From Progne subis subis (lineage: Eukaryota; Chordata; Aves; Passeriformes; Hirundinidae), in NCBI GenBank assembly GCA_022316685.1, contig JAKJHU010000036.1, positions 5,157,036 to 5,221,035 on the forward strand: a stretch of 64,000 nt of DNA. The letters are read 5' to 3'. The notes beneath the pieces were generated by a model. It was not told the origin of the DNA, did no database searches, and worked only from the letters and a program-made list of their open reading frames with translations. The position numbers and the translations under genes were made by a program. Positions 1 to 12,199 of the stretch are shown here, piece after piece; position 1 is the stretch's first letter; the number at the start of each line of letters is the position of its first letter.

Positions 1-2990
1 CATTACAAAACTAAAGAGTAATTGAAGGAAGCTAGTAGTTGTAGTTGTTCTTCCAGAATTCCATAATGGGGGAGAAAAACAGGAACTGGAGTCAGAAGGA
101 TCAGGGAAGTAATCAGGAATGAAGTGTGAGGGGAATAAAACAGTGTCCAAAAAAGAATCACATATGATGCCATGGCACACTGTTACCCTCTCTCTGTAGT
201 CCCCCACTGCTGGAGTTTTAGCTGCTGGAGTAGGGGATCCAGCTTTGATAAACTCCAGCTGTGTAACCTTGACTCAGACTGCTGAGTCAGAGCTGTGAGA
301 CCGTCTGTACAGGGATAAGGAAAGTAAAAAATTACAGTGGTAGGGCTGCTGATATGTGATTGCTAGGAGACCAAGGACTCAGCAGAGAAAGCATCGAAAT
401 GAAATGCTAACACCTCAAGCAAAAAAAAAAAAAAAAAGGAAGGTAGCTGGAGGCTGGTCTAGTCAGGGACAGTGAGGAGCTGCCAGATTGGGGTTGATCC
501 ATCAGTGCTGACTAAGTAAGCAGCTCTGCCTCCATGGTGGCTCTTGGGAGCTGCAGCCACCAGCTCCTCATTCCTCAGCAGCACCTGTCTGCCTGGTGAA
601 GGCTTTCCACCTGCTGTACTGGAGTGTGAGCACACCCATGCTTAACCTCACAGTTCACTAAATGCTGTCTTTTATGTGTACTGGCCAATAAAAAATTGCT
701 TTATACATGTGAGCTACCCATATTTTACTTGCAGAGTATTTTTGTGCCAGGCTAATGATGCCCAAACAAACTGATTATAAAAATATTTTGTTGAGGCTAA
801 GAGGTTATTTTATTATTGTGCTGGGAAGCCAACATGAATATTTGACGAAGTAGTAGCTTAATAGGAAAGGAACATCATCTTGGAAGAAGTGATTTGCATT
901 TCTAGAATTTTAAATAAAAAGAAAAATAGTCATCTAGCAGAAGGTACACTATTCCTGGGATGGATGAAGAATCCTTTGCTGCAGCCATACATCTAGAAAA
1001 GCTCTGATGCTCAGAGCTATCTGACATTTAATCATGTCAAGCAGAAGCAAACAGCAATGGAAAAAAAATCATTGATGTTTTTAATTAGGTTGTCTTGAAT
1101 GCTCATCTGCATTCTAAAAGCAAAAGGCTTATTTCAGTAAAAATCATGGCCAGCTTCTCTAGCAAGGAAACTGGCTGTACTCAAACTGAATTGGGCCCTA
1201 AATTTGTTGCTTGGCAAGAGACTGGGAAATGTTTTGCTCTGCTGTCTGACTCCATTGTCAGTGGTGCTTGTTAATCACACAACCCATTACAATGCACTGT
1301 ACAAGGAGGAATCTCAAAAACATCTTATTGCTGAGCTAAAGGCTATAAAGTGCAGTGTTTTCTGCTAACCAGATTTGTGCTCTGTTGTGTTTAGTGGTAG
1401 TTGTGCCAGTCTGTGATTACTCACAATTGGTGACTAGAGACTGTGGCTGAGAACCCTGAGTGTGAGTGCAAGGAGGGGAAGGACCTCAGAGTTCATGCTC
1501 TGAGGCAATATTTAGGCTAGCTTAACAATGAGCAATAAAATGAAGACAATAACATGGAAAGGGAAGGCTAAAAATGTTTAATTATTTTACCCTGATCACT
1601 CTTCTCCTTTCCAAGTTGGCAAGCAGGATCTGGAACTTGCCAAACATGTTTTATTTTTAAATCTTTTATCCACTGGCAAATATGCATGTTCCATCAGACT
1701 TCATAAAGGTGGTTTACAGTTTTGAAACGTTTCCCAGCCTGTACAAACCCACGTGTTCATGCACACACACTTAGGGAACGACTGCATAGAGGGGCAACTC
1801 TGACTGTGTGGTGTGTGTGGGTCCATCCCCCACTAAATTTTTGTAACTAGGCAAAATCTCTCTGAACCATGCTTCCGTCTTTTCTCAGGCAGCAGCAGCA
1901 GCAGTAGCAAGGCGAGCACCAAGATGAGCTCTGCAGCCCACTGGAGGAAGTACTATGCACCCATGCATTCCTTTGAGGGAAGAAATCTCCCTGCCCCAGC
2001 AGCTTCTAACCCTCCAAACTAGAAATCTCAGGAATTATCCACATAGACAGTGTTCCTTTGTATGTATGTTGGATGCCTCCTCTAAACACTGCTCTAGGAT
2101 CTTGTTTAATGTATAGTAGAACATGTGGGTATCAGCAATGCTGGAATACTGACAATAATGAGTAAATGGAGAAGGGATTTAGTCTCATAAAAAATAGATA
2201 TATGTTAGTGGAATCATAGTCCTGGCACAGCACTGCCTGACTTTATCTGGGAGATGGGATTCACTGCAGCTGTGTACACTTTCATTTACATTGTTTAATT
2301 CCTGTCCTCCTTTCTAGTTCACAAACAGGCCAGCTAGCAAATAACTAACACTTTTTGTATATCAGCCTTCTGGTAAGTGTGACATTTAAATTGTAGTATT
2401 TGTTAGTAAGCAAATCTGGCATTACCTGATGGCTGGTAGCTCAACAGAGTGTAATCTTGTTCACATTGTTTAATTACTTTCAGTTAATTTTCTGTAGTTT
2501 TAGTCCATGAGAAATAAACAGAGACAGTAGCTGTTTTTCTGGGAATAAGGTATTTGAGTACCTTTTTTGAGGTACCACAGATGAATGTCACTTGATCACT
2601 GAAGGGTTTGAACTAACTTCCTAGAAGAATTTGTTTGCAGTGTCTTTCATGTGTCTCTGGATGTGCTCTTCCACACAATGTAGCATGGTCTAAAGGTATG
2701 AGCAATATCTTGTATTACTGTTGTGACTGAAATGTGCTTTCATTATTATTAAAACCTGGCTGATCTGCAGAAAGTAAGAAGTGTCACAGGGTGAAAAAAG
2801 ACCATAACTTATAAGTAAAAACAATGCACTTAGGGAGATACATTTATGTAGTTTGTGTATTTTTAATTTTCACAAAAGCTAATTATTTATTACCAATGTC
2901 CTGGCTCACAATTAATCCTACAAAATTAATTGTCCCCAATCTTAAATATTTGACAATTACAAATCAAGATTATAAAATGGAAATTAGTGA
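1..2990. other. AT-rich DNA without recognisable gene
   Basis: I see no coding exon, RNA gene or known repeat here. There is a run of about 17 A near 421 and a short imperfect CAG run at about 1,887-1,906 preceded by a pyrimidine tract. The tract resembles a splice acceptor, but no open frame supports an exon. Confidence 0.5.
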
Positions 2991-2995
2991 CAAAA

Positions 2996-3054
2996 AAAGA
3001 CTCGATTACCTTTAAAAGGTCCCTTCCAACTCAAACTATTCTATGATTCTATGC
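2996..3054 (+). mobile_element. CR1 LINE, 3' tail fragment
   Basis: The stretch reads like the last 60 bases of a CR1: a 'GGTCCCTTCCAACTC' block followed by the terminal octamer motif TTCTATGATTCTATG. Only the extreme 3' end is present, as expected from very short reverse transcripts. No coding part survives. Confidence 0.85.
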
Positions 3055-3579
3055 ATATAGATATGTCTCTAATTTTGACACTATTTTTATCTTAGGTTTT
3101 AATACAGTTCCTTTGCATATTCCATCAAATGATCAATGTATATTACAATCTTGTCTGTTCTGTATCCAATTTATTTTTCAAATAGTCAGTGTGCTGAATC
3201 ATAGTTATCTTAGAGACCACATTTCTCTTCATTACCTATCAACTGACTGTACTCCATAGCAGCAGTGTGGTGAACCAAGACTAGAAAGAATGCATTCCTG
3301 TGCATTCCATTGCATATTAACAGCTTTAAGTCTATGTCTTCTTAGCTAATAATAACCCACATATTTCAGCCAGGTTCTAGGCCTCTTCCTTTTCTGGTAA
3401 TTTTTTTAGTGATGAGAAGTTTCAGATAGCAATATTTATCATTAACAAATAAAATACTGGAATGAGTGACCCAGAATGCAGAATGGAACTCTGAGATATA
3501 AATAAATCATTATTTTTTACCCTGTACAAAATAAGATTTTCTAGAAATAAAGGAAATGTAATTGATATATATATATAGA

Positions 3580-5088
3580 TGTCATGGGTTGACACAGTTT
3601 GGTTTTTAGTTATGGAGGAATGTCAAGTGTTTTTCCCTGTCAGGACCTGGTAATTGCTTTAGAAAGGACAGGGTCCTATCGGAAGGCTAGTTGGGATATT
3701 GGCATCTGTTTTGATCACTGAGAATGTGACTGTCAAATGTGGCTTTGGGCAGTACCCATATATAAACCCTGTCTTCCTGCAGGTCGGCCTCTTTGCTTCT
3801 GGTCAGCACAACAGGTTACATCGAGTTGAGCCTGCTGTTCCTCCCCCCTTTGGGAGGGAAGCTGGCCCTGAGGCCTGGCCAGATTCCATGGGCTCCTGGC
3901 CGTGGAGGAGAGGTTGCAGCTTAATATCAACCACTTTTTCAACTTCCCTGGAGCAGGGAGAAATCTTTCTGAGGCCCCTGATAACAACTATGGGCCTGTT
4001 TAGACTGACACCCTCCTGATTGTCACTGAGGGATGGGCAGAGCTCTCCCCCCCCACCCCCGGTGATTCCAGACAGAGAAAGAAAAGAGTGGAGGGAGGAA
4101 ACCCGGGCCTATGATCTGAGATGCAGGGGTGCAGAAATCACATGGCTGCTGCAGGCCTGGGCAGATTTAACCCTTTCCTGGAAACATGAAGCTTCCAAGT
4201 TCTAACCCTTCCTTGAGAGAGAAAAGAAAGGGACAGAGTGAACATAGAGAAAAACAGCATGAAGTCAGTGGAGCAAGAGTGAAAAGACTATTGGGACAGG
4301 GGGTTGAGGAGTTTGCCATTCCACTTTAGGCTGGTCTTCTTACTGAGCCATGAAAATGAACTCTAGATTATCCCTTTAAATCATGGGAAAGATATACATT
4401 TGGGGAGATGATTGTTTAGATTTGTGCATGTGGATTTGAGCAAAGGTGTTTGTGATGGACTAAGTGATATTAATCCTACAAGATGCTTGAACAGAAATAC
4501 AGATGAGAAGCCCTCTGCGCCAGTGAAGTGAGAAGATAACTTTGTTCCTTGAGATGAAGAATCCTTTGCTTTGGAGTTATTCATCTTTAAAACCTGACAC
4601 CCCAGTATGCAAGAGTCTAAGACCCTTGACCCATAAGCAGCTTGGGAACCTGATAATGTTTCGGGGTCACAAAGGCAGGTTTCTCCAGGCGGCTGTTTTT
4701 GTGACAGTTAAAAAACCCACAAGAGAACTGTTCTAGGTTGTCAGTGGGTTCCATGACTCTAAGAGAGACTCCTCTCCTAAAGACTGGTGAAAGACTATTT
4801 TCAAATGGTGAAACTGACTGAAAATCACAGGTTTTGTCTCCTTATGTTGTTTTGTAGGAAAGTTAACAGTTTGTAGGGGGAGGGAAGAGTGGTTTTGGAG
4901 TTTCATTCTGTTTTATTTTAGTTTTTTCCCCAACTTTCTTTTTCCATTCTTTTAGTATGTGTTAATAAAATGGTTTATTTTTAAGCTTGAGCCTGCTTTG
5001 CTTTTCTCCTAATCCTTCTCCCACAAAAAGAGAATAAACACTATACTAAATTTGGTAACCAGAATTTGGTGAATGTGAAACCATTACA
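3580..5088 (+). mobile_element. Solo LTR, long (about 1.5 kb), ERV-derived
   Basis: The block starts TGTCATGG and ends CCATTACA, an inverted terminal match with TG...CA ends, as in retroviral LTRs. It is flanked by ATAGA on the left and ATAAA on the right, a 5-bp target duplication with one mismatch, which suggests a class III (ERV-L-like) origin. TATATAAA lies at 3,759-3,766 and AATAAA at 4,974-4,979, followed by a T-rich U5-like end. No gag or pol is adjacent, so this is best read as a solo LTR. Short open frames inside it (for example 3,699-4,019) show no family resemblance and are treated as chance. The ends are inferred by eye. Confidence 0.68.
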
Positions 5089-6440
5089 ATAAATTAGCAA
5101 CATATATTGCCCTTTAGGAATTTTGAAAGAGATGAATTTTCATGTAAGGAAACACAAAACCTTGCTATGATTTTTAGTGTATAACATAGGGAACACTTGT
5201 AATCTATCAAAACTGAGATTTCAATAAATCCTTATTCTAAAATGAATAGGTCAAAAAGGGAAATTTGAAACTACACATGATATCCAAGAAGAAATAGTTC
5301 TTTCCCAAATCTTCAGTTCTTCCAGTCTTACAGCTTACTGAAACCAAGTAGACTAAATTTAATATTTTAATAATTGCAACATAATAAACACAGTTTTCAT
5401 TTCTCCTCCCAATATTTATAATTTTTACGTGGTAGTTTAGAGACAGCATCATCTGAGGTGGTTTAGGATGGTTCAAAATTATGTTTAAGACTTCTTTGCA
5501 AGAGATTTCTTTTGTGCTTTTCAGCTACTGGCCCAAAATTTGACTTGGTTTTTTGCAGTCTGATGCAGATATCTTGGAGACCCTAGGATATTGCAAGTGG
5601 CTTTAGGAGCAGTGTCTAGTCAATTGTATAGTCTTTTTTAGATAGATTTTTATAACATTTAACTTCAGCCATAAGAAGTATAGGGGAAGCATTTACCTTT
5701 GACATGGGGCATATATATATGATTTGTTTGCAGATATCTCAGACAATTTAGGAAATCTCAAATGGCACTAAGTGTTGTTTTGGCAATTGAATTTGTCAAT
5801 TCTATTGCCATTATTCTTACTGAAGCCTAGTTGAAAAGAGACTTAAGTGCAATTCAGTGCTTGTTTACCTTCTGGGTTTGTTCAGCCCAATCTGAATATC
5901 TGCTTTAGGCTGTTATTAAATCTTTCTGGAGTCACCAATTTATGGAGAAATACCTATAAAATTAAGACCTTTCCAAACCTAAAAAGTATAGGATAATTTT
6001 AAGGGTTTGAAGCAGAATACTTAGGGTTTGGATTGTTTAAGACAGAAAAAATAAAAAGATAAAATATATCAAAGGTGCTAAAGTGTTCAGTCTCTTATCA
6101 CACATTAAAATAAGAAAAATAAAGATAAAACACTACTTTTATTCTGAGTAATTAATTCCTCATTATACTAAAGTCAACTGCTGACCTTAGCTACAAACAG
6201 AAAATTATAATTTCTGGGAGCACTGACATGTTTTGCCATTTCCCACTGCTGCAGTGTATGAGGTTATTGCCCTAGCTCTCTGTCCTAAGCAGACAGTATA
6301 TCTGTTTCTTACTGCTTCAATTAATAGCCTGGTATATGAACTCAAACAATTGGTAATTGCAATTACCATCCTGATCTGAGAACTGCAATGCTACATAATA
6401 GCAATGTTGCCTACTCTGTGTGCCTGCAGTAGGGTAACAG
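5089..6440. other. AT-rich interval, nothing recognised
   Basis: No gene, LTR or CR1 signature was seen. The DNA is AT-rich and looks unique. Confidence 0.4.
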
Positions 6441-6444
6441 TTGG

Positions 6445-7075
6445 CTGAATCATGATTTTAAAGAGTTAAGATTTTAGCTAAGGGTTAGAAGCAATTTATA
6501 TTGATCAAGATGTAAGTTAAATTAGTAAATGGTAGGTTAATGACTATTAGATGCCTAAGCTAGAGCTAATTGTTATATTTTGAGTATGGTTGTAGAAGAA
6601 AGTGGAGTAAGCAAACTGTTATAAGAACAGACTGAAATCATTAAGAACAATGGCCAGCACCTGGACTTCATACCAATCAATCATGAAGCAGAGGACCTTA
6701 GATTGTGCCAGAGGGTCACAGAGACCTGATGAAGACTCTCCTGACTTCATCCTTTGAGACCACTGACCCAGTTTGAGACCACTGACCCAATTCAAGAGAA
6801 GAATTGTGCACTGGTGAAGGACTAATAGCCTCATTTTAATACAGAGCGGGGATGGAGGTGCTGGGATTATGCATATGTATTGTATGTAAGATCTTGGAAA
6901 ACAGAGAGCAAAGAGCCTTGTTCTGGGCAGCCACGCCTTCTGGAGATGACTCCCGTGCCACCTGCCGGTCAATAAACATACCACTTTCTAAGTTTAAAGA
7001 GTTAGAAGGTCTTTGTGCATGATTATATTGGTTTTTAACTACTCATTGCTATTGTGACCTTATCATAAATTGCAG
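6445..7075 (+). mobile_element. LTR-like block (ends uncertain)
   Basis: The block has the order expected of an LTR: an AT-rich start with TTTTAAAGAGTTAAG, a GC-richer middle, AATAAA at about 6,971, and a U5-like tail containing AAAGAGTTAGAAGGTC. A tandem repeat of about 20 bp (GAGACCACTGACCCA twice) lies at 6,756-6,795. I could not find a target duplication, so both ends are approximate and the class is unknown. Confidence 0.45.
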
Positions 7076-7394
7076 CATAAAGATAACAGGTCAACCCCTG
7101 GCAGACATTTTACTTATGGAAAAAAACAAAAACAAACCCAAATAAAAGTAATCCAAGCCATGAAAGTCAAAGCAGTGAAGGGAATGCATGTTCTTTCATC
7201 AGAAGGATCGCATAAATTAAGTTCATACTGCTGAAGAACAAAGCAGATGGTAATAAATGCCAGTTTGTCTTTAGATACCTGGTGAGAAAGGCCATTCCCT
7301 ACTTCAAAATATTTAAATCTGTAACTCATACAACTTTTTCATACATCTAAATAGATTTATGATTCATTAAGACAGAGGGGATACCTCATTGCTA

Positions 7395-7716
7395 CAACTT
7401 TCTTGTTAGGGGAAGACCAGGGGCAGGCACTGATCTCTTCTCTCTGATGACCAGTGGCAGGACCCAAGGGAATGGCCTGCAGCTGTGTCAGGGGAGGTTT
7501 AGGTTGCATATGAGAAGGGTCTTCACCCAAAGGGTGGCTGGGCACTGAACAGGGCTCCCCAGGGAAATAGTCATGGCATCAAATCTACCTGAGTTCAGGT
7601 AGTGTTTGGACAATGCAATCAGGCACATGGTATGACTTTTGGGCATGATGCTGTTCAGAGCCAAGTGTTGGACTTGATCCTAGTTGGTTTCTTCCAACTC
7701 AGCTTACGCTGTTATT
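7395..7716 (+). mobile_element. CR1 LINE, 3' fragment
   Basis: The sequence follows the CR1 3' untranslated region: a block resembling 'TCAGGGGAGGTTTAGGTTG', then 'GGGTGGCTGGGCACTG' and 'GTTGGACTTGATCC', ending near 'TTTCTTCCAACTCAGC'. It is diverged and has lost the terminal octamers. It carries no coding capacity. Confidence 0.8.
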
Positions 7717-8171
7717 AATAGCTTGGTAAATTCACGGGGAATGGGTTTGCTTTTTTCAAAAGAGAATGCTTTTAAAATTTTGATTTGCAGAATATTTGAA
7801 AACTTGAACCCTTCAATCCCATTCAGACTAAATGAAATTTTAAGAAGATTTGAATTTTCTGTGAAAGAGAAAATTTAATTTTAGACTCACTTGTTGAAAC
7901 CTACACTTAAAATATGATTTATCATATTCTTGCTATTGTGCTAAAAAATCAAGATATCTTTCCAGTTATTACAGTTGTGGAAGTCACATAAGCTCTTAAA
8001 AGTAAAAGTCTATTCCAACATATCTTCTAGTCTATCCATAGCAATCTATCTACAATAGTAGCCTTTTCAGCAGTTATATCACTGAATTAAAGTTGGACTG
8101 TCTTGCCATGTTCTTTGAGTTTTATGCAATAACATTTTATTTGTTAAAGCCAAATGGAATAAAGACTTAAC

Positions 8172-8866
8172 TGTGGCAGTGCGAGAACTGTTTTATTAGG
8201 TTTTTATAATAAGTTTTATGTTATGGTTCAGTTCATTGTATCCCCAGTTTTGTAACAGTCCATCCCCTTTTATGTTTTCTGTATAATAAAGTGTTTTGTG
8301 TCAATCCTTCCACCCCTTACCTGACCTGGACCATCCCCTCTGCCCCCCCTTGCTCTGGGGCAGCCTGCCTATCACTTTAGGACCCCTCCCAAGATTGCAA
8401 AATCATACGGAGAAGGGCTTCAGGTGATAGGTCCCCCAGGGCAGAATTCCTTTGCCCTTGGTTTCAATGGTCAGAGGGCTGGGGGTGGGCACACCTTGTT
8501 ACCCCCTGAATCTCCTGATTTGTTGTCTTGTTGTAACCTCCCCTGAACCCCTCCCCCAGTTATAAGGTGGAGGAGGGAGATTCAAACTCTCTTGCTCGCT
8601 GGTCTCTCTGGCCTGAGGTTTGGACCAGCTGTGGTACTCCCACAGCTCGGCCTGAATAAACATCTTTTAACCTGCTAAGCTGAGAGCCATCCTTTTCTAC
8701 TGCTGCCGCTGTCACAACACTATTTAGTCCAGCTGCTGCTGAGAAGCCGAGCCAGCAGGTAAAGATAACCTGCATGCCCATCCGAACTGGGAGCATCTTG
8801 TAGCTGTGCAGACCCGAGCCAGTCAGAGGCCGGCGTCTGCCTGGTGCGGAGACAGAACCAGCTACA
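8172..8866 (+). mobile_element. Solo LTR with 6-bp target duplication
   Basis: The element begins TGTGGC and ends GCTACA. Directly outside, CTTAAC occurs at 8,166-8,171 and again at 8,867-8,872, a perfect 6-bp target duplication. TATAAGG lies at 8,561-8,567 and AATAAA at 8,655-8,660, giving U3, a short R and a U5 of about 200 bp. A 6-bp duplication fits class II or alpharetrovirus-like elements better than ERV-L, which usually gives 5 bp. The same family recurs at 18,364-19,187. There is no internal viral sequence, so it formed by LTR-LTR recombination. Confidence 0.88.
8561..8660 (+). promoter_or_regulatory. LTR promoter and poly(A) signal (TATA box to AATAAA)
   Basis: TATAAGG at 8,561-8,567 lies 94 bp upstream of AATAAA at 8,655-8,660. 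This is the spacing expected for an LTR with a short R region. The equivalent pair is kept in the related copy near 18.9 kb. Present activity is unknown. Confidence 0.55.
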
Positions 8867-8872
8867 CTTAAC

Positions 8873-11800
8873 TTTATGAAAGACAGAAGACATACATAGA
8901 AAGTACAGAAAGATGATGAGGACCTAATAAAAATGAAGTCTCTAGCCTCTATTTCATTATAAATATTTTCTATATTAAAATAACTTCAATTGAGCAAAAA
9001 TACAAAACTACATTACTTACCCTTCTGTTTTAGAAGTGTCTGTTATGCTGGTTATTAATTTTGGTTAGTATAATAAACACGCCTGAAAGTAGCACCTCAA
9101 ATAAATGATCAGACACATGGAAAAGAGAATTGACCTGTTTAAATGTCAAGAAATTGCACATTTAATTAGTGAGCTTGTTATTTCTCACACAGAAGATTAT
9201 CAGATGACAGCATTCATATTTTAATTAGGAGAGAATACCTTTGCACTCTTCCTCAGGCAGAGTACAATATTTGTCATGCAAGCTGCTTTTCTTTGTGAAC
9301 TATTCTGCTCTGACTGCAGGCCCATATTCTCAGAGACAAAACTGCACTGAAATAGCATAGATACCTGAACAGCCTGGAGAGCCTTGGACACTTTCTTTGA
9401 TGTGAAAATGTCTTGAAGACTATCTAATGGCCTCTTCTAGTTGAGGAGATGTACTGTCTTAACAGAGTCATAATTTTGGCCATAAACTTAATTTGACTTC
9501 AGATTTGTATAGTTTCCATATACTCCTTTGATCTTCTATTTTGGTCATTTCAACTAACTAGCCATTCCCAATCAAAAGACTAATTCAGCCCTCGTTTATG
9601 GTAATTTTTGGTCCTTATGGTTTTAGTTGTCTTTGATTCCATCAGAATGAAATGTCTACATGCTTTCCTCACCTCAGCAGCAATATCTGTTCAGTCTTTT
9701 CTTTCAGTCTCTCTGGCTTCTGTTCTCAGCTCACTTCTGAGTTATGTGTCTGTGTTCTTCTATTGAAACAGCTAACAAGCATTGTGGCTGTTTCTTGTGA
9801 CATTCTTTGATGGGCTTCACTTTAAAGACTAGCTCTACTTTGTCTTTTCAGCACGAAATTGAATGTTCTATTCAATCTTTAATACATCTGGTAGGTTTGA
9901 TAACTTTGCTTATAGTCTGTGCTGCTCATTGGTCTAGATATCTCATTAAAATAATAATAATAATAATTATATGCCACCACATTACGCTGATGACATCAGC
10001 CACAGTATCCTAGCAACAGCATCCTTTTAAGATGAGTTTTTCAAAGGGCTACTTTGTGTGTCCAGAATGTGCCAAATAGGCTTAATTCTCATGCAGGTTC
10101 TCTAGCTTCATAATTTATTTTTTTATGCAAAATCTTCTTGATAAAGCTGTAGTCACCAATAAAATGTCATAAACCCTATATTTTTTAGGTTTTGTTGGTT
10201 TTGGTTTTTTTTAATCTTCATTTTTATAATAGTATCATAACAAGGAAAAATGGAAGTTCTTCTCTTAGAAAATCCCCCATAGTTAATTGATGAAGTGTTT
10301 TCTACAGAAATTATTTTCGTGATATGTGTGTTTTCTCTGCATTTGTCTTCATAAAATGGATTGATTTTGATTTGAAAACTGTGAAAAACTTTTGCTGCTC
10401 CTCTGGGAGAGTAGAATGCCTCTGTCTCTGCTCCAGGGACCTTCCATTCTGCCCAAGGGCACAGCTTCCAACAGAACATGCATCAGATAAGTCTGGGTGC
10501 CTAATACTTGAGTTCAGAAACCATTCCAACATGGATATTATGCTGGCACCTAACTGGGAGATGACTGAATCAGAAATTAGGTCTAACCCTCTGACCAGCT
10601 AAGGAGAGAATCAGAGCATCAGGGTGCAGGAACACCACTGCCAATAAAAAAAAACAGAGAGGTGGAACAGATAGGTGGAAAGCTATCAGGAAAAAAAATA
10701 TCTGATTTTATTATTCCCCAGATATATAAAAAACATTAATAAAAATATATTAATGCTATATTAGGGCACTTGTTTTAATTTTACGTTCACTGTATCACAT
10801 AGATTCTCTTCTACCTTCTGGTTCTGTAAAATGTCAAAAGTATACCTCTGTCAAGTGTTGAAATAACTGTTGTCATTATCATGAGATGGGACTTTAAGAG
10901 TTAGTTACCTAGGAGGTTTTTTTTAGTCTTACAGAATATCAGAAATACAATCAGTTTAGACTTTGAATCTTATTTGAATTCTTCATAGATAAAATGAGTA
11001 ATGATATAAGGTATAATAGCAATGCTACAATTAAACCTTTGCCTTTTTTTTTCCCATGGTATTAATTTCTGGAGATCTGTTCAGTAAGAAAATAAATTGG
11101 GTTGGAATTTTTAAATTTATTTAGTATATCTCTATGTGTTGATTAGCACTGTTCTTCCTATAATACTGATTTTGCCAGCATTATTTAGAAATTGGTTGTT
11201 TTCCTGTGGAATATGTCAGCAAACTTGTAGAGATAAATTTAGAGAACAATCAGAGAAAGCCATTACATTTATCATTGAGGAAGTAAGTAGGCAGAGATCT
11301 TCCAGTGATGTCCTAATGACTTCATGTGGCAGATTATAGAAATACAGTTTTTCAACAAAGTAAAAAATAGAAATGACAGGAATGCTAGTGCAGTGGAATA
11401 TTTTAAATACTTTATACTTCTTAACTAATTTTCATACTCCTTATATGGTTTCTAACATTTTTCCCTTCTTTGATCATTAGACTATGATATTCCTCCAGGA
11501 GATCATAACATTATAACATTCCCTATGCTGTGGAGATATGCTAGGAAAATGAAGAAGAGAGCTGCTCTGGGAAATGTTAAGGAAGAGTTCAAAGCCTTAC
11601 AGTTTTTATGGTCAAAAAAGCCTAGTGTGATTGTTTACTCTGACCACACCATAAAATAGTCCTGGAAGCTTTAAGCCTGTTTGTTGTCTGGCTTAAAACC
11701 CTTATGGGAAGACACCGCAAACACCAGTCATTGATGGCAACTAACCCTGGGTCAAGAGAATCTGACATGTCTTAGTGAGGTTTAGCAAGAAGATGTAGAC

Positions 11801-11890
11801 ATGGCTGAGAGTTATCTCATCTGGCTGTTTTGCAGAAAATACACTGTTTATATTCCTCATATCTCCATTCATATTAACTCATTAAAGTGC
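8873..11890. other. AT-rich interval without gene
   Basis: No coding exon or known repeat was recognised. A short ATA microsatellite lies near 9,950-9,968. Confidence 0.4.
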
Positions 11891-11899
11891 ATAAATATC

Positions 11900-12196
11900 T
11901 AAAGGGAGGGTGTCAATAAGGATACAGCCAAGCTCTTCTTGGTGGTGCCAAACAATAGAACCAAAGGCCATGGGCACAAGTTGATGCATATGGAGTTCAA
12001 TCTGAATATGAGGAAGAACTTCTTTACTGTGGGAGTGTTATAGCACTGAAACAGATTGCCCAGAGGGACTGTGGGGTTTCATTCCTCATCTGGATACAAT
12101 CCTGTGCCATGTGCTCTAGGATGACCCTTGAACAAGGAAGTTGGACCACATGATCCACTGAGGTCCCTTCCAACCTGACCAATTCCGTGATTTCCT
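11900..12196 (+). mobile_element. CR1 LINE, 3' fragment
   Basis: The block shows typical CR1 3' sequence: 'GAATATGAGGAAGAACTTC', 'GATTGCCCAGAGGGACTGTGG' and, near the end, 'GAGGTCCCTTCCAACCTGA' with a decayed octamer (TTCCGTGATTTC). It covers only the terminal 300 bp of the element. Confidence 0.88.
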
Positions 12197-12199
12197 TCA

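Noticed and set aside
1880..1960. Pyrimidine tract plus AG followed by CAG repeats, like an exon start
   Set aside because: No sustained open frame, donor site or protein similarity supports an exon.
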